Shown piece after piece: positions 34,663-43,695 of a stretch of DNA of 64,000 bases. Below the pieces are notes generated by a model, which saw only the letters and a program-made list of their open reading frames with translations, ran no database searches and had not been told where the DNA came from. A program made the translations under genes and the position numbers. Each line of letters begins with the position of its first letter. Positions within the stretch are counted from its first letter, which is position 1. This DNA comes from Paraflavitalea sp. CAU 1676. GTDB lineage: Bacteria; Bacteroidota; Bacteroidia; Chitinophagales; Chitinophagaceae. The stretch lies in the NCBI RefSeq assembly GCF_029223285.1, contig NZ_JARHUJ010000007.1:434001-498000 (forward strand), written 5' to 3'.

Positions 34663-36423
34663 ATGTGGAGCGAACTTGAACATATCATCAGTAGCATCAA
34701 CTGGGAGCAGTTCCACTTTCTGCGACCGAAGGCCCTCTATTTGTTCATACCGCTGGGCATCATCGCCGGGCTCCTCTTACTCGGCAACCGCGAACGCAAG
34801 AAATGGAAGCTCATTCTGCCACCCGCTTTGCGCCCATTCATGTTCACCCGTGGCAACGCGCTTTCCCTCCTCCTTCCTTTACTATTATTCTTACTGGGAT
34901 CCACCATATGCATCTTCGCACTGGCAGGTCCTGCCTGGGAAAAGAAAAAGATACCCGGGCAGAAAATAGAAGCTGTCGTATTGATCGCGCTCGATCTATC
35001 GGGCTCCATGCTCGCCACCGATATAGCCCCCAACCGCCTCGAGCGGGCAAAGTTCAAGATCAGTGATTTCCTCGATGCCAATCCCCGGGCACGCGTCGGA
35101 CTGGTGGCCTATGCCGGCACCGCCCATCCGGTACTGCCATTTACATCCGACTACAAGCTCATCAAACACCATGCAGCCAGCCTCGTCAACCGCATCATGC
35201 CCGTGCAGGGCAGCAACTTGTCCATGCTGGTGCAAATAGTCGATACCATGCTGCGCAAAGTACAGGCGCCAAGCACCCTGCTGCTGATGACCGATGCCAT
35301 TACCAGCGACGACGCCGCACTCCTTACACAGTTTACACAACATTCCATTCACCGCATCGAATTGTTGCTGCTGTCTACACCCGCAGGTGCCAAAGTACCC
35401 GGCCATCCCAACATTACTTCCAAACAGGAGCCCACCATCATCAATAATCTGCGACAGGATACCTCCATCGCCATCACACCGCTTACACTCGACACCACCG
35501 ACGTAGGCAGCATCGCCGCACGCATCGCCGGCAGACTGGTCTTTGAAAAAGATAAAACGAAAGACGACAAGGACTGGGACGACCGGGGTGCACTACTCCT
35601 GGTGCCCGCACTACTGATCACCCTTTTCTGGTTCCGCAAAGGCTGGGTATTGCATTGGTGCTGGCTGCCATTGGTGGGCGGCCTGCTTACCGGTTGCGGC
35701 GTCAACAGCCAACACCCCGATTGGTGGTACAGCAAAAACTACCAGGCACAGCTATTGGAAAATGCCGGCCGCTACCAGGCCGCCGCCGAAACGTTTGAAG
35801 ACGACAACCAAAAAGCCATTGCCTATTATAAAGCTGGCAACTTCACCGCCGCGGCCGATCTCTGGGCACTCGACAGCTCAGCCACTGCCACCTATAACCG
35901 CGCGTTGGCGCTTGCACGTCTGGGACGTTATGACGAGGCCCTGACAGCCTTTGAAGAGGCAGGCGCCAAAGACCCCACCCTCCGGCAAAAAGCAACGAAC
36001 GGACTTACACAAACCCGCCTCGCCAGGCAAAAAGCCGACAGCATCAAAAAATACGACGAAACAACAGTCAGCAAAAAGGAAAAAGACCTGGCCGCCGACA
36101 AAAAGAAGGAGAAGAAAGATCCATTGAAAGAACACAAACCACAGGGCAAAGACGAACAGCTCAGTTCCGATACCCGCGTAAAGAAATTACCCAAATTCGG
36201 CAATCGCGCCACCGACGAAGTAGCCTCCGATATCCATCACGGCAAAGAAGCGAAATGGCCTCCCAAAGACCAGCAGCAGCAACAACAGCCCCCCAATCAA
36301 ACCGCGGGCGCCATCCTCATGCGCCAGGTAGCCGCCGACCCTTCCGAATTCCTGCACCGCCGCTTCGAACTGCAGGAGAAACGGTATTACAAACATATAC
36401 CCAAACCCAAAGAAGCCTGGTGA
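34663..36423 (+). CDS. batB: BatB-BatC fusion: VWA membrane protein with C-terminal TPR domain
   Basis: A 586-residue protein starting at ATG 34663. Two membrane helices (about 24-41, 66-88), then a VWA domain with intact MIDAS DLSGS (Asp111, Ser113, Ser115) and LLLMTDAITSDDA. A helix near 309-325 (ALLLVPALLITLFWF) is followed by RKGW and a second hydrophobic stretch ending LLTGC at 342-345, which looks like a complete lipoprotein signal. TPR repeats follow (about 358-450: NAGRYQAAAETFEDDNQKAI, NRALALARLGRYDEALTAFE), then a Lys/Glu-rich linker and a Gln-rich stretch. BatB and BatC are separate genes in many Bacteroidota; here they are one. The two closing helices would keep the TPR part in the periplasm. 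Confidence 0.9.
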   Translation: MWSELEHIISSINWEQFHFLRPKALYLFIPLGIIAGLLLLGNRERKKWKLILPPALRPFMFTRGNALSLLLPLLLFLLGSTICIFALAGPAWEKKKIPGQKIEAVVLIALDLSGSMLATDIAPNRLERAKFKISDFLDANPRARVGLVAYAGTAHPVLPFTSDYKLIKHHAASLVNRIMPVQGSNLSMLVQIVDTMLRKVQAPSTLLLMTDAITSDDAALLTQFTQHSIHRIELLLLSTPAGAKVPGHPNITSKQEPTIINNLRQDTSIAITPLTLDTTDVGSIAARIAGRLVFEKDKTKDDKDWDDRGALLLVPALLITLFWFRKGWVLHWCWLPLVGGLLTGCGVNSQHPDWWYSKNYQAQLLENAGRYQAAAETFEDDNQKAIAYYKAGNFTAAADLWALDSSATATYNRALALARLGRYDEALTAFEEAGAKDPTLRQKATNGLTQTRLARQKADSIKKYDETTVSKKEKDLAADKKKEKKDPLKEHKPQGKDEQLSSDTRVKKLPKFGNRATDEVASDIHHGKEAKWPPKDQQQQQQPPNQTAGAILMRQVAADPSEFLHRRFELQEKRYYKHIPKPKEAW

Positions 36424-37778
36424 AAAGACTGCTTGCCATATTACTGATACTGATAACACAGCGGGCAATAGCGCAGGGGCATTGCTTTGCACGCATCGCA
36501 CTCGACCGCAGCAGCGTATATGTACAACAACCATTCAAGGTAACCATCACCGTACTGACACCCACCTGGTACACGCAGCCACTCGAATTCGACAACATTC
36601 AAATACCCAACGCCTTTACGCTACCCTTCGATCAAACAACACCCGGCATGTTCGACGTGGATGGCAAACAATATGCGGGCCTGGAATTTTACTTCATCGT
36701 ATTTCCCTACCAGGCAGGCGACTTCACTTTACCACCCATCAACATCGTGGCCACTACCCCACCCGAAGGATCGTCTACCGCTACCCAGGTAAAGATCGCT
36801 ACACCGGCCAGGCACTTTACCGTAAAGCCAGTACCGGCCAAACTGAAAGGCAACGATTGGTTGGTAGCCAAGAACGTAATCATCAGCGAACGATGGAACA
36901 AACCACTAACGCACCTGAAAGTAGGTGATGTACTGGAAAGAACGGTATCCATATCAGCTCAGGGTACCCTACCCCAGTTTATACCTACCCTACCCTCCGA
37001 AAACCTCTCATTTGCCAGCGCCTATCTGCAGGATGCAGAACTGGATGATGAACGCAATGAGTACGATGCCAATGGCAGACTCACCCAAAGTATTACCTAC
37101 CTGCTGGAAAAAGAGGGAGACTTCGAGTTGCCACCGGTCACCATTACCTGGTGGAATCCGCTCAACAGCCGACTGTACAAAAAGAGCGCAGCCCCGGCAA
37201 CAATCCACGTGGCGCCCAACCCCCACCTCGGCATGATGACAACCCTCAAAGACAGCCTGGCCGCTACGCAAACCAAACAGGTGGCAAAGCCGGCAAAAAA
37301 AGGACCGTACACCATCGCAGGCCTGCCCTGGTACTTATTCGCAGCATATGCCATCGGCGCCGGTCTGTTATTATATATCCTCGCCCGGTATGGCTACCTG
37401 TTCGTTATCAGGCTGCGGGCCAGGCGAAGCGCCTATATACAAAGCGAACCCTTTTACTTTCGGCGGCTACGCCATCTTTCCAATAGCCCGTCGGGAGTGA
37501 TCCACCATTTCTATCCCTGGTGGGATCGTTTTCACGGTAGCGGGCCATCACCTTCGGTAACCCTCACCTGGCAACAGGAAAAGGAACAACCCCTGCTACA
37601 GTCATGGCAATCCATCAATCAAATCGCGTTCAACGACACACAAGCCCAGGACGGGCAGCCACCACCCAACCTGAAACAATTCAAGGTATTGCTACCCGAC
37701 TACCGCAAAAAACGAAAACGAATGGGCAACGTCCCCCATCAACCAGTGATCGGCCAGCAACAACAACCATGGACATAA
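36420..37778 (+). CDS. batD: BatD-type exported protein
   Basis: A 452-residue protein starting at GTG 36420, which overlaps the previous stop by four bases (GTGA) and yields a clean signal peptide (MKRLLAILLILITQRAIAQG). A much longer frame exists upstream but would run inside the BatB/C gene. The body has Ig-like BatD domains (LDRSSVYVQQPFKVTITVLT, GLEFYFIVFPYQAGDFTLPP, VGDVLERTVSISAQGTLPQF, EGDFELPPVTITWWNP). A membrane helix lies near 300-325 (LPWYLFAAYAIGAGLLLYIL), followed by a basic cytoplasmic tail. It completes the MoxR/Bat operon; BatD is thought to scaffold BatA/B at the membrane. Confidence 0.88.
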   Translation: MKRLLAILLILITQRAIAQGHCFARIALDRSSVYVQQPFKVTITVLTPTWYTQPLEFDNIQIPNAFTLPFDQTTPGMFDVDGKQYAGLEFYFIVFPYQAGDFTLPPINIVATTPPEGSSTATQVKIATPARHFTVKPVPAKLKGNDWLVAKNVIISERWNKPLTHLKVGDVLERTVSISAQGTLPQFIPTLPSENLSFASAYLQDAELDDERNEYDANGRLTQSITYLLEKEGDFELPPVTITWWNPLNSRLYKKSAAPATIHVAPNPHLGMMTTLKDSLAATQTKQVAKPAKKGPYTIAGLPWYLFAAYAIGAGLLLYILARYGYLFVIRLRARRSAYIQSEPFYFRRLRHLSNSPSGVIHHFYPWWDRFHGSGPSPSVTLTWQQEKEQPLLQSWQSINQIAFNDTQAQDGQPPPNLKQFKVLLPDYRKKRKRMGNVPHQPVIGQQQQPWT

Positions 37779-37806
37779 AAAATCATTCAACAGCAAAAGT
37801 CATCTC

Positions 37807-38835
37807 ATGAAGCCATTAACTTATCTATTCTTTACAGTGGGCCTATGGCTTACGTTCGCCTGCGGGAACAAGCAACCAGCATCAACGACCAACCCGGCCA
37901 CCACAACGCCGGCCGGGAAGGAAGCCCTGGCCAGCTGGCGCGATGGACCACTTAAACAAGCCATCATCGCCTATGTAGAAAAGGTCACCAAAGATGGCAG
38001 CCCCGACTACATACCACCCGCCGACCGCATCGCGACCTTCGACAATGATGGAACGCTGTGGGCCGAACGCCCCTATGTACAGGAGCTCTTCGCCATCTAC
38101 CAGGTAAAGAAAATGGTGGCCGCCAATCCCGCATTGGCGAATAAGCAACCGTTCAAAGCGGCAGTGGAACACGACAAGGCCTGGTTCGAAAAAGGCGGCG
38201 AAAAAGCACTCGTAGAAATGGTAGGCGCCACGCATACGGGCATGACGGAAGATGCCTTTGAGGCCGCAGCCGGTAGCTTCTTCGAAAACGCACAATATCC
38301 CGTCCTCAACAAGCCCGTCAAAGAGATCGTTTACCAACCACAGCTTGAACTATTGCAATACCTCCGCGACAATGGATTTAAAACATTCATCTGCACCGGA
38401 GGCACCATCGAGTTTGTACGCGCCATCGCGCCCGCCTATTATGGCATACCCAAAGAACAGGTGATCGGCACCAGCTTCAAATACCAGTTCGTCGACAGTA
38501 ACCGTACCATCCTGCGCACGCCGGTACTGGAACATTTCAATGACAAAGAAGGTAAACCTCCCGGCATACAATTGCATATCGGACAACGTCCCGTCTTTGC
38601 CTGCGGCAATGAAGGCGGCGCGGGCGATATCGCCATGCTTAAATATTGTCAAAGCAGCCGGTACCCATCCTTCCAGCTGCTCATCAACCACGACGATGGT
38701 GACCGGGAATTTGCTTACCAGGAAAAAGATTCGGCCTCACTCAAAGCGGCTGCACAAAACAAATGGCATGTCGTGAGCATGAAAGACGATTGGATCAACA
38801 TCTTCCCCACTCCATCCGCCACCCAAAAAAAGTAG
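37807..38835 (+). CDS. HAD-family phosphatase lipoprotein
   Basis: A 342-residue lipoprotein (signal ending LTFAC, Cys19) with a haloacid-dehalogenase fold. Motif I is ATFDNDGTLW (nucleophile Asp79, acid/base Asp81), motif II is FICTGGT, the Lys is in the following EFVRAI to PKEQV region, and motif III/IV is FACGNEGGAGDIAML. The large cap (about 100-180) is alpha-helical. It resembles periplasmic phosphoserine-phosphatase-like HAD enzymes of unknown substrate. It lies 28 bp after batD, so co-transcription with the Bat operon is likely. Presence of an exported phosphatase and an exported sulfatase around one Bat operon is notable. Confidence 0.88.
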   Translation: MKPLTYLFFTVGLWLTFACGNKQPASTTNPATTTPAGKEALASWRDGPLKQAIIAYVEKVTKDGSPDYIPPADRIATFDNDGTLWAERPYVQELFAIYQVKKMVAANPALANKQPFKAAVEHDKAWFEKGGEKALVEMVGATHTGMTEDAFEAAAGSFFENAQYPVLNKPVKEIVYQPQLELLQYLRDNGFKTFICTGGTIEFVRAIAPAYYGIPKEQVIGTSFKYQFVDSNRTILRTPVLEHFNDKEGKPPGIQLHIGQRPVFACGNEGGAGDIAMLKYCQSSRYPSFQLLINHDDGDREFAYQEKDSASLKAAAQNKWHVVSMKDDWINIFPTPSATQKK

Positions 38836-38887
38836 CAGCCTGACTAAACAACGCAACAAGAAACAGATCATCATAAAACCGAACATC

Positions 38888-39652
38888 ATGAAACAAATCA
38901 TCAGTTTTGTCGCCATCGTGCTCCTTTGTTCCTGCGCAGCCTCCAAAAAGGCTAAAATGCTGGAAGCAGAAAGTCAGGGATTGAAACAACAGATCGGCCA
39001 GCTGCAAGCCACCAACCAAAAACTGGAACAATCCAACGCCCAGATGCAATCACAGCTCGAGCAGTTCAAATCGGAAAGACAGGCAAACGTCGAAGCATTT
39101 ACCCGGTACAAAGAGGAATGTGAAGCCGCCCAATCGAGGCTCATCGCCACACAATCCATTTTGAGAAACCAGGCAAAAACGCTCCAGGAACTCGAGGATA
39201 AGATCAACACAGCCCTGACCGATTTTGCAGACAAGGGCGTAGATGTGTATTACAAGAATGGCTATGTATACGTAAGCATGGAAGACAACCTCTTGTACAA
39301 GAGTGGAAGCTCGGCATTGGGAGCAGAAGGCAAAAAAGCATTGGGCTCACTGGCTGGCGTATTGAACGATTACCCGAATTTGAAGATCGTAATCGTAGGC
39401 AACACCGACGATGCCAAATTCAAGAAAGGCAGCATGGACAATTGGAGCCTCAGCACCGAACGCGCCAATGGCGTGGTACGCGCCTTCCGGGATGATTACA
39501 AGATCGATCCAGCGCGCCTTACCGCAGCAGGCAGAAGCAAATACAATCCAGTAGCCGACAACAGTACAGCAGCAGGCAAAGCCAAGAACAGGCGAACCGA
39601 CATCATCCTCAATCCCGACATCGACAAGATATGGGAAAGCTTGGGTAACTAA
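38888..39652 (+). CDS. OmpA-family lipoprotein with coiled coil
   Basis: A 254-residue lipoprotein: MKQIISFVAIVLLCSC gives Cys16 as lipid site. Residues about 20-105 are a long coiled coil (LEAESQGLKQQIGQLQATNQ, KLEQSNAQMQSQLEQFKSE). The OmpA-like peptidoglycan-binding domain covers about 125-245: YVSMEDNLLYKSGSSALG, VIVGNTDD, NWSLSTERANGVVRAF and ITAAGRSKYNP-like LTAAGRSKYNPVADN with the conserved RRTDIIL end. It should tether the outer membrane to peptidoglycan. It lies 52 bp after the phosphatase gene and 95 bp before the repeat-rich protein. Confidence 0.9.
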   Translation: MKQIISFVAIVLLCSCAASKKAKMLEAESQGLKQQIGQLQATNQKLEQSNAQMQSQLEQFKSERQANVEAFTRYKEECEAAQSRLIATQSILRNQAKTLQELEDKINTALTDFADKGVDVYYKNGYVYVSMEDNLLYKSGSSALGAEGKKALGSLAGVLNDYPNLKIVIVGNTDDAKFKKGSMDNWSLSTERANGVVRAFRDDYKIDPARLTAAGRSKYNPVADNSTAAGKAKNRRTDIILNPDIDKIWESLGN

Positions 39653-39747
39653 CGCGAACCAGCGACCTATAACGACCCCTCAACAACTTTGCACGTGTAT
39701 CATGCAACGTGCCCTGGAAACTATTGCCTATACAAAAGCCTTGAAAG

Positions 39748-41949
39748 ATGAAGAACACACGAACATCCAAGACCCTGTTGCACGTCGCGGGCGCATTAAT
39801 ATTTTGCACGCCATTGCAAAGTCAAACAACGCCCCCCCCTCCCCTGCAGGATCTCGGCTGGCCGCGGCAAACAGCTGCCAATGGAGCCACCCTCACCTAC
39901 TACCAGCCACAGGTCGAAAGCTGGAGCAATTACAAGAACATGGAAGGCCGCATGGCATTCGCCCTGCAGCCGAAGAGCGGCCAGCCAATAATGGGTGTAG
40001 CATCCGTCACCTGTAATACGATCGTAGACAAAGACACCCGCACGGCCTACCTCCGCGATGTAACCTATACCGATGTACGCTTCCCTTCTCTGCAGGGTGA
40101 CTCCGTGCAATTGATGGGCAACCTGTTCAGGCAGCTGGCCCCAACAGGAGGTGATCCTGTAGCGGTAGACCGCCTGCTGGCCGATATGCACCAGCACGAA
40201 CCACAGGCACAAGGCGTGGCACTCAACAACGAACCGCCCACCATCTTTTACAGTGCTGGACCCGCCATCCTGCTCATGGTGGAAGGAGAGCCCGTTTACG
40301 CACCCATAGAGAAAACAGGACTGCAATTTGTCGTCAACACCAACTGGGACCTCTTCCAGGAAAAGAAAAAGAAAGACTACTTCCTGCTGGTGGATAAGAA
40401 TTGGTACACCGCCAACGACCTCAAAGGCCCCTGGACCTACACCCAGGCCTTACCCGAAGACATGAGCAAGCTGCCGGCCGGACAAAACTTCGATGAGGTC
40501 AAAAAGCTGGTGCCGCCACCGCCGCCCGCAGGCACCAATCCGCAAATATTCTTCAGCGATAAACCGGCCGAACTGATACAATTAAAAGGAGCGCCGGTCT
40601 ATAGCAAAATTCCCGGCACACAACTGTTGTACATCGCCAATACCGACAACGATATCTTTCTCGATCAGTCCACCAACACCTACTACGTGCTGTTCTCGGG
40701 CCGCTGGTTCAGTGCCGCCGGCTTTGAAGGCCCCTGGCATTTTACCAGCGATAAACTGCCCACCGACTTCAGCAAAATACCAGCCGGTTCCCCCAAAGCG
40801 ACTGTACTATCATCGGTACCTGGTACCCTCGAAGCAGCCGATGCCGTGATGCTTGCCCAGATACCCACCACCGCTATCGTCAACAAAGCCGAGGTAGAAT
40901 CGAAAGTAAAAGTGACCTACGACGGCGCGCCGCAATTCAAACCGATCGATCAAACCAACCTGCAGTATGCATCCAATACGCAAGACAAAGTGATCAAAGT
41001 GGGCGATCTCTATTATTGCTGCTTCCAGGCCGTATGGTTTAAATCCACTACGCCGAATGGCCCGTGGTCGGTGGCCGACGAGGTACCGAAAGAGATCTAC
41101 ACCATCCCTCCCGGATCGCCCGTGTATAATGTAACCTATGTAACACAAACCAATCCTACCAGCACCACCATCGAAAGCAGCTATACCAGCGGCTACCTGG
41201 GCATGTTCATATTCGGTGCGGCATTGGGCGCCTGCCTTGCCTTTGGCACGGGCTGGTACTACCCGCCTTATATCTGGTGGGGCCCCGGCATGTTGTATCC
41301 CATCTATCGTCCATGGCCATGTACTTATGGTATAGGCGCCGTGTACAATCCGTGGACGGGTGGCTTCGCAGCAGGCCGCGCAGTCTATGGCCCCTATGGC
41401 GCAGCACGCACTGCCGCCTGGTACAATCCGGCAACCGGCCGCTATGGACGCTCTGCCTCTGTTCAGGGATGGTATGGCGGCCGTACCGCCGCCAGCACCT
41501 ACAATCCATGGACAGGTGGATATGGTGCCACCCGGCAGGGACATAACGCGTATGCGCAATGGGGCAACTCAGTGGCATCGAGAGGAAACCAATGGGTGCA
41601 AACCGGCCACATCTCCACCGCCAATGGCACCGCTTTCGGCTATCGTACCTCCACCGGTCAGCACGGCGTCATCAATACCGGTCCACGCGGCAATACCGTA
41701 GCACACACCACCAACGGCACCTATGCGGGGCACGATGGAAATATTTACCGGAAGAACGCCCAGGGCAACTGGAGCCAGTATACCCATGGCAGCTGGCAAC
41801 AACCGGTAGGCACCAGCCAACACACAATGGGTGGCCTCGACAGGTCGGCACAGGCCAGGCAGCGCGGACAGGTACAAACCCAACGATTCCAGCAACACCG
41901 AGGGTCATTTGGCGGTGGCGGCGCAAGGGGCGGGTTTCGCCGCAGGTAA
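39748..41949 (+). CDS. Large exported repeat protein with Gly/Tyr-rich C-terminus
   Basis: A 733-residue exported protein; the signal peptide ends near PLQSQ. Three repeats of about 65-100 residues start near residues 177, 279 and 389. Each has a G-x-P-V/Q-Y/F opening, a WDLF/NDIF-like strand, an aromatic W-Y/F strand and a GPW motif (LKGPWTY, FEGPWHF, PNGPWSV) followed by KLP/KIP/TIP. One hydrophobic segment (about 480-500, GYLGMFIFGAALGACLAFGT) precedes a Trp/Tyr/Pro/Gly-rich region with YNPWTGG units and a C-terminal Gly/Arg tail. Related proteins in other phyla are sometimes named carbohydrate-binding family V/XII; no binding or catalytic residues can be shown. It recurs next to HAD, OmpA and Bat genes, so it probably belongs to the same envelope module. 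Confidence 0.7.
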   Translation: MKNTRTSKTLLHVAGALIFCTPLQSQTTPPPPLQDLGWPRQTAANGATLTYYQPQVESWSNYKNMEGRMAFALQPKSGQPIMGVASVTCNTIVDKDTRTAYLRDVTYTDVRFPSLQGDSVQLMGNLFRQLAPTGGDPVAVDRLLADMHQHEPQAQGVALNNEPPTIFYSAGPAILLMVEGEPVYAPIEKTGLQFVVNTNWDLFQEKKKKDYFLLVDKNWYTANDLKGPWTYTQALPEDMSKLPAGQNFDEVKKLVPPPPPAGTNPQIFFSDKPAELIQLKGAPVYSKIPGTQLLYIANTDNDIFLDQSTNTYYVLFSGRWFSAAGFEGPWHFTSDKLPTDFSKIPAGSPKATVLSSVPGTLEAADAVMLAQIPTTAIVNKAEVESKVKVTYDGAPQFKPIDQTNLQYASNTQDKVIKVGDLYYCCFQAVWFKSTTPNGPWSVADEVPKEIYTIPPGSPVYNVTYVTQTNPTSTTIESSYTSGYLGMFIFGAALGACLAFGTGWYYPPYIWWGPGMLYPIYRPWPCTYGIGAVYNPWTGGFAAGRAVYGPYGAARTAAWYNPATGRYGRSASVQGWYGGRTAASTYNPWTGGYGATRQGHNAYAQWGNSVASRGNQWVQTGHISTANGTAFGYRTSTGQHGVINTGPRGNTVAHTTNGTYAGHDGNIYRKNAQGNWSQYTHGSWQQPVGTSQHTMGGLDRSAQARQRGQVQTQRFQQHRGSFGGGGARGGFRRR

Positions 41950-41978
41950 AACTTATAGAATCAAGTAAAATCATCGCC

Positions 41979-42935
41979 ATGAAACATACAACCAGGAAAG
42001 CAGCGGCACTATGGATCATCTTATTAACGGGCACCAGTATCCTGCAGCAGGCGACAGCGCAATTGAAAGGCTACAATATCTTAGGCGATCAGGGCCTGCA
42101 GGCAGGCACCCAGCCTCCGCCCTCCATCAGCCTGGCAATACCCTTATACGTCTACAGCGCCTCTTCATACCGCAACAGCAGTGGCGACAAACTCAGCAGC
42201 AGTCCCTCGCTCGACATGTTCTTTACCGGCATCGCCGGCAGCATCGTCACCAATGTGAAAGTATTCAATGGCAACTGGGGCGCCACCATCATTGTACCTT
42301 TTGCTTCCAACAGGGTCGAAGGAAACGTGGTCAACGTCGATGGCCCCTTCTCTTTTACCGATATGTACATACAACCCATTCAGCTGGGCTGGCATACCAA
42401 GCGGGCCGACTTCAATATGGGCTACGGCATCTTTATCCCAACCGGTAAATATGAATTTGGAGGCGATGACAACACCGGCCTCGGCATGTGGGCGCAGGAG
42501 CTAACAGCCGGCACTACCCTATTTCTCAACAAGACCAAGACTTTTCATTTTGCCACCACTTTCTCGTACGAAGTGCATGGCGACAAAAAAGATACGGATA
42601 TCAAAACCGGCGACATCCTGAGCATCGAAGGGGGACTGGGCCATACCTGGTACAAAAAAGGGAAAACACCCATCCCCACGATCTTCAATGCCGGGCTTAT
42701 TTATTACATGCAGTTTAAAATATCCGATGATAAGATACCGGTCGGCAACACCGTCTTCAGCGGCAGTAAAGACCGCGTGTATGGCTGGGGAGTGGAAGGC
42801 AATGTATTCATGCCAGGCATCCGCAGCCAGCTGGGCCTGCGCTGGCTGGCCGAAACAGGCGCCCGCAACCGCTTCGAGGGCAGCACCTTTTTCATTACCC
42901 TCGGTTATATGTTGAAATCTTTGAGCAAGAAATAA
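41979..42935 (+). CDS. SphA / phenol-MetA-pathway type outer-membrane protein
   Basis: A 318-residue exported barrel, starting at ATG 41979 with signal peptide MKHTTRKAAALWIILLTG to about TAQ; a longer upstream frame lies inside the previous gene. The strand pattern (FTDMYIQPIQLGWHTKRADF, NMGYGIFIPTGKYEFGGDDN, TTLFLNKTKTFHFATTFSYE) is that of the SphA/MetA family of putative channel proteins, and the end FEGSTFFITLGYML fits an outer-membrane terminal strand. Family members are often near hydrocarbon or fatty-acid genes, but no such genes are here. It lies 29 bp after the repeat protein and 1 bp before the next barrel gene. Confidence 0.82.
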   Translation: MKHTTRKAAALWIILLTGTSILQQATAQLKGYNILGDQGLQAGTQPPPSISLAIPLYVYSASSYRNSSGDKLSSSPSLDMFFTGIAGSIVTNVKVFNGNWGATIIVPFASNRVEGNVVNVDGPFSFTDMYIQPIQLGWHTKRADFNMGYGIFIPTGKYEFGGDDNTGLGMWAQELTAGTTLFLNKTKTFHFATTFSYEVHGDKKDTDIKTGDILSIEGGLGHTWYKKGKTPIPTIFNAGLIYYMQFKISDDKIPVGNTVFSGSKDRVYGWGVEGNVFMPGIRSQLGLRWLAETGARNRFEGSTFFITLGYMLKSLSKK

Positions 42936-42936
42936 C

Positions 42937-43665
42937 ATGAAGAAAACCCTTTGCATAGCGAGCCTGCTGTTCTTCTTACACACTGCCAGCGCCCAGGTAT
43001 TGATCGCCCTGCTGTTTGGCAACAAGCTCAATACCGGCCAGCTCGAATTTGGATTGACCGTTGGCCCCTCGCTCACCAATATAAGCGGAGCAGGCGGAAA
43101 AGGGAAAGTAGGCCTCAACCTCGGCCTCTACTTCAACATCAAACTCAACGATCGCTGGTACATTCACCCCGAAGGGGTTGCCAAAGGAGGATTTGGTGCA
43201 AAAGACATATTACCCTACAGCACCGGCAACGACAGTCTCGACCAATTCTTTACAGGGGGCGCCGTAAAAAGGCAGATCGGCACGCTCAGCCTGCCCGTAT
43301 TGATCCAGTATAAGATCTACAAGCGTTGGTTTGCCGAACTGGGCCCGCAGGTCAACCTGCTCACCAAACCCAAAGACATTTTCACTGGCAAGGTCAACGA
43401 CAACGAACTGTCCTACACTACAGAGATCCGCGAAACCATCACAAAGCTCGATTTCGGCATGGCCGGCGGTTTGGTCTACAAACTGCGCGAAGACCACGGC
43501 ATGGGCATTTGCCTCCGGTACTACGGAGGGCTCACAGATATCCAGAAAGACCTGCCCGGTGCTAACCGCAACAGGATGTGGCAATTAAACGTAACGATAC
43601 CCATCGGGGCCGGTAAAGCAAAATCCAATGCCAACGGCAATTCCAGCAAAACGCCCCCTCCATAA
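42937..43665 (+). CDS. PorT-like outer-membrane beta-barrel protein
   Basis: A 242-residue exported protein (signal MKKTLCIASLLFFLHTASAQ). Barrel strands include LEFGLTVGPSLTNISG, KVGLNLGLYFNIKLNDRWYI, LSLPVLIQYKIYKRWFAELG and FGMAGGLVYKLREDHGMGIC, the usual pattern of the outer-membrane beta-barrel type-2 family. The C-terminal tail (KSNANGNSSKTPPP) is low-complexity. Its ATG lies one base after the previous stop, so it is translated with the SphA-like gene. No T9SS component is nearby, so it is not a real PorT. Confidence 0.8.
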   Translation: MKKTLCIASLLFFLHTASAQVLIALLFGNKLNTGQLEFGLTVGPSLTNISGAGGKGKVGLNLGLYFNIKLNDRWYIHPEGVAKGGFGAKDILPYSTGNDSLDQFFTGGAVKRQIGTLSLPVLIQYKIYKRWFAELGPQVNLLTKPKDIFTGKVNDNELSYTTEIRETITKLDFGMAGGLVYKLREDHGMGICLRYYGGLTDIQKDLPGANRNRMWQLNVTIPIGAGKAKSNANGNSSKTPPP

Positions 43666-43695
43666 ACATCAGCATACCGCAAAAAGCAAATCACT

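Noticed and set aside
36255-36419. Upstream extension of the batD frame
   Set aside because: It lies inside the BatB/C coding region in another frame; the GTG at 36420 gives a signal peptide and four-base overlap.
41559-41978. Upstream extension of the SphA-like frame
   Set aside because: Overlaps the end of the repeat protein gene; the signal peptide starts at 41979.
42937-43665. PorT of the type IX secretion system
   Set aside because: The barrel type is similar, but no other T9SS gene is near and the family is broad; called only PorT-like.
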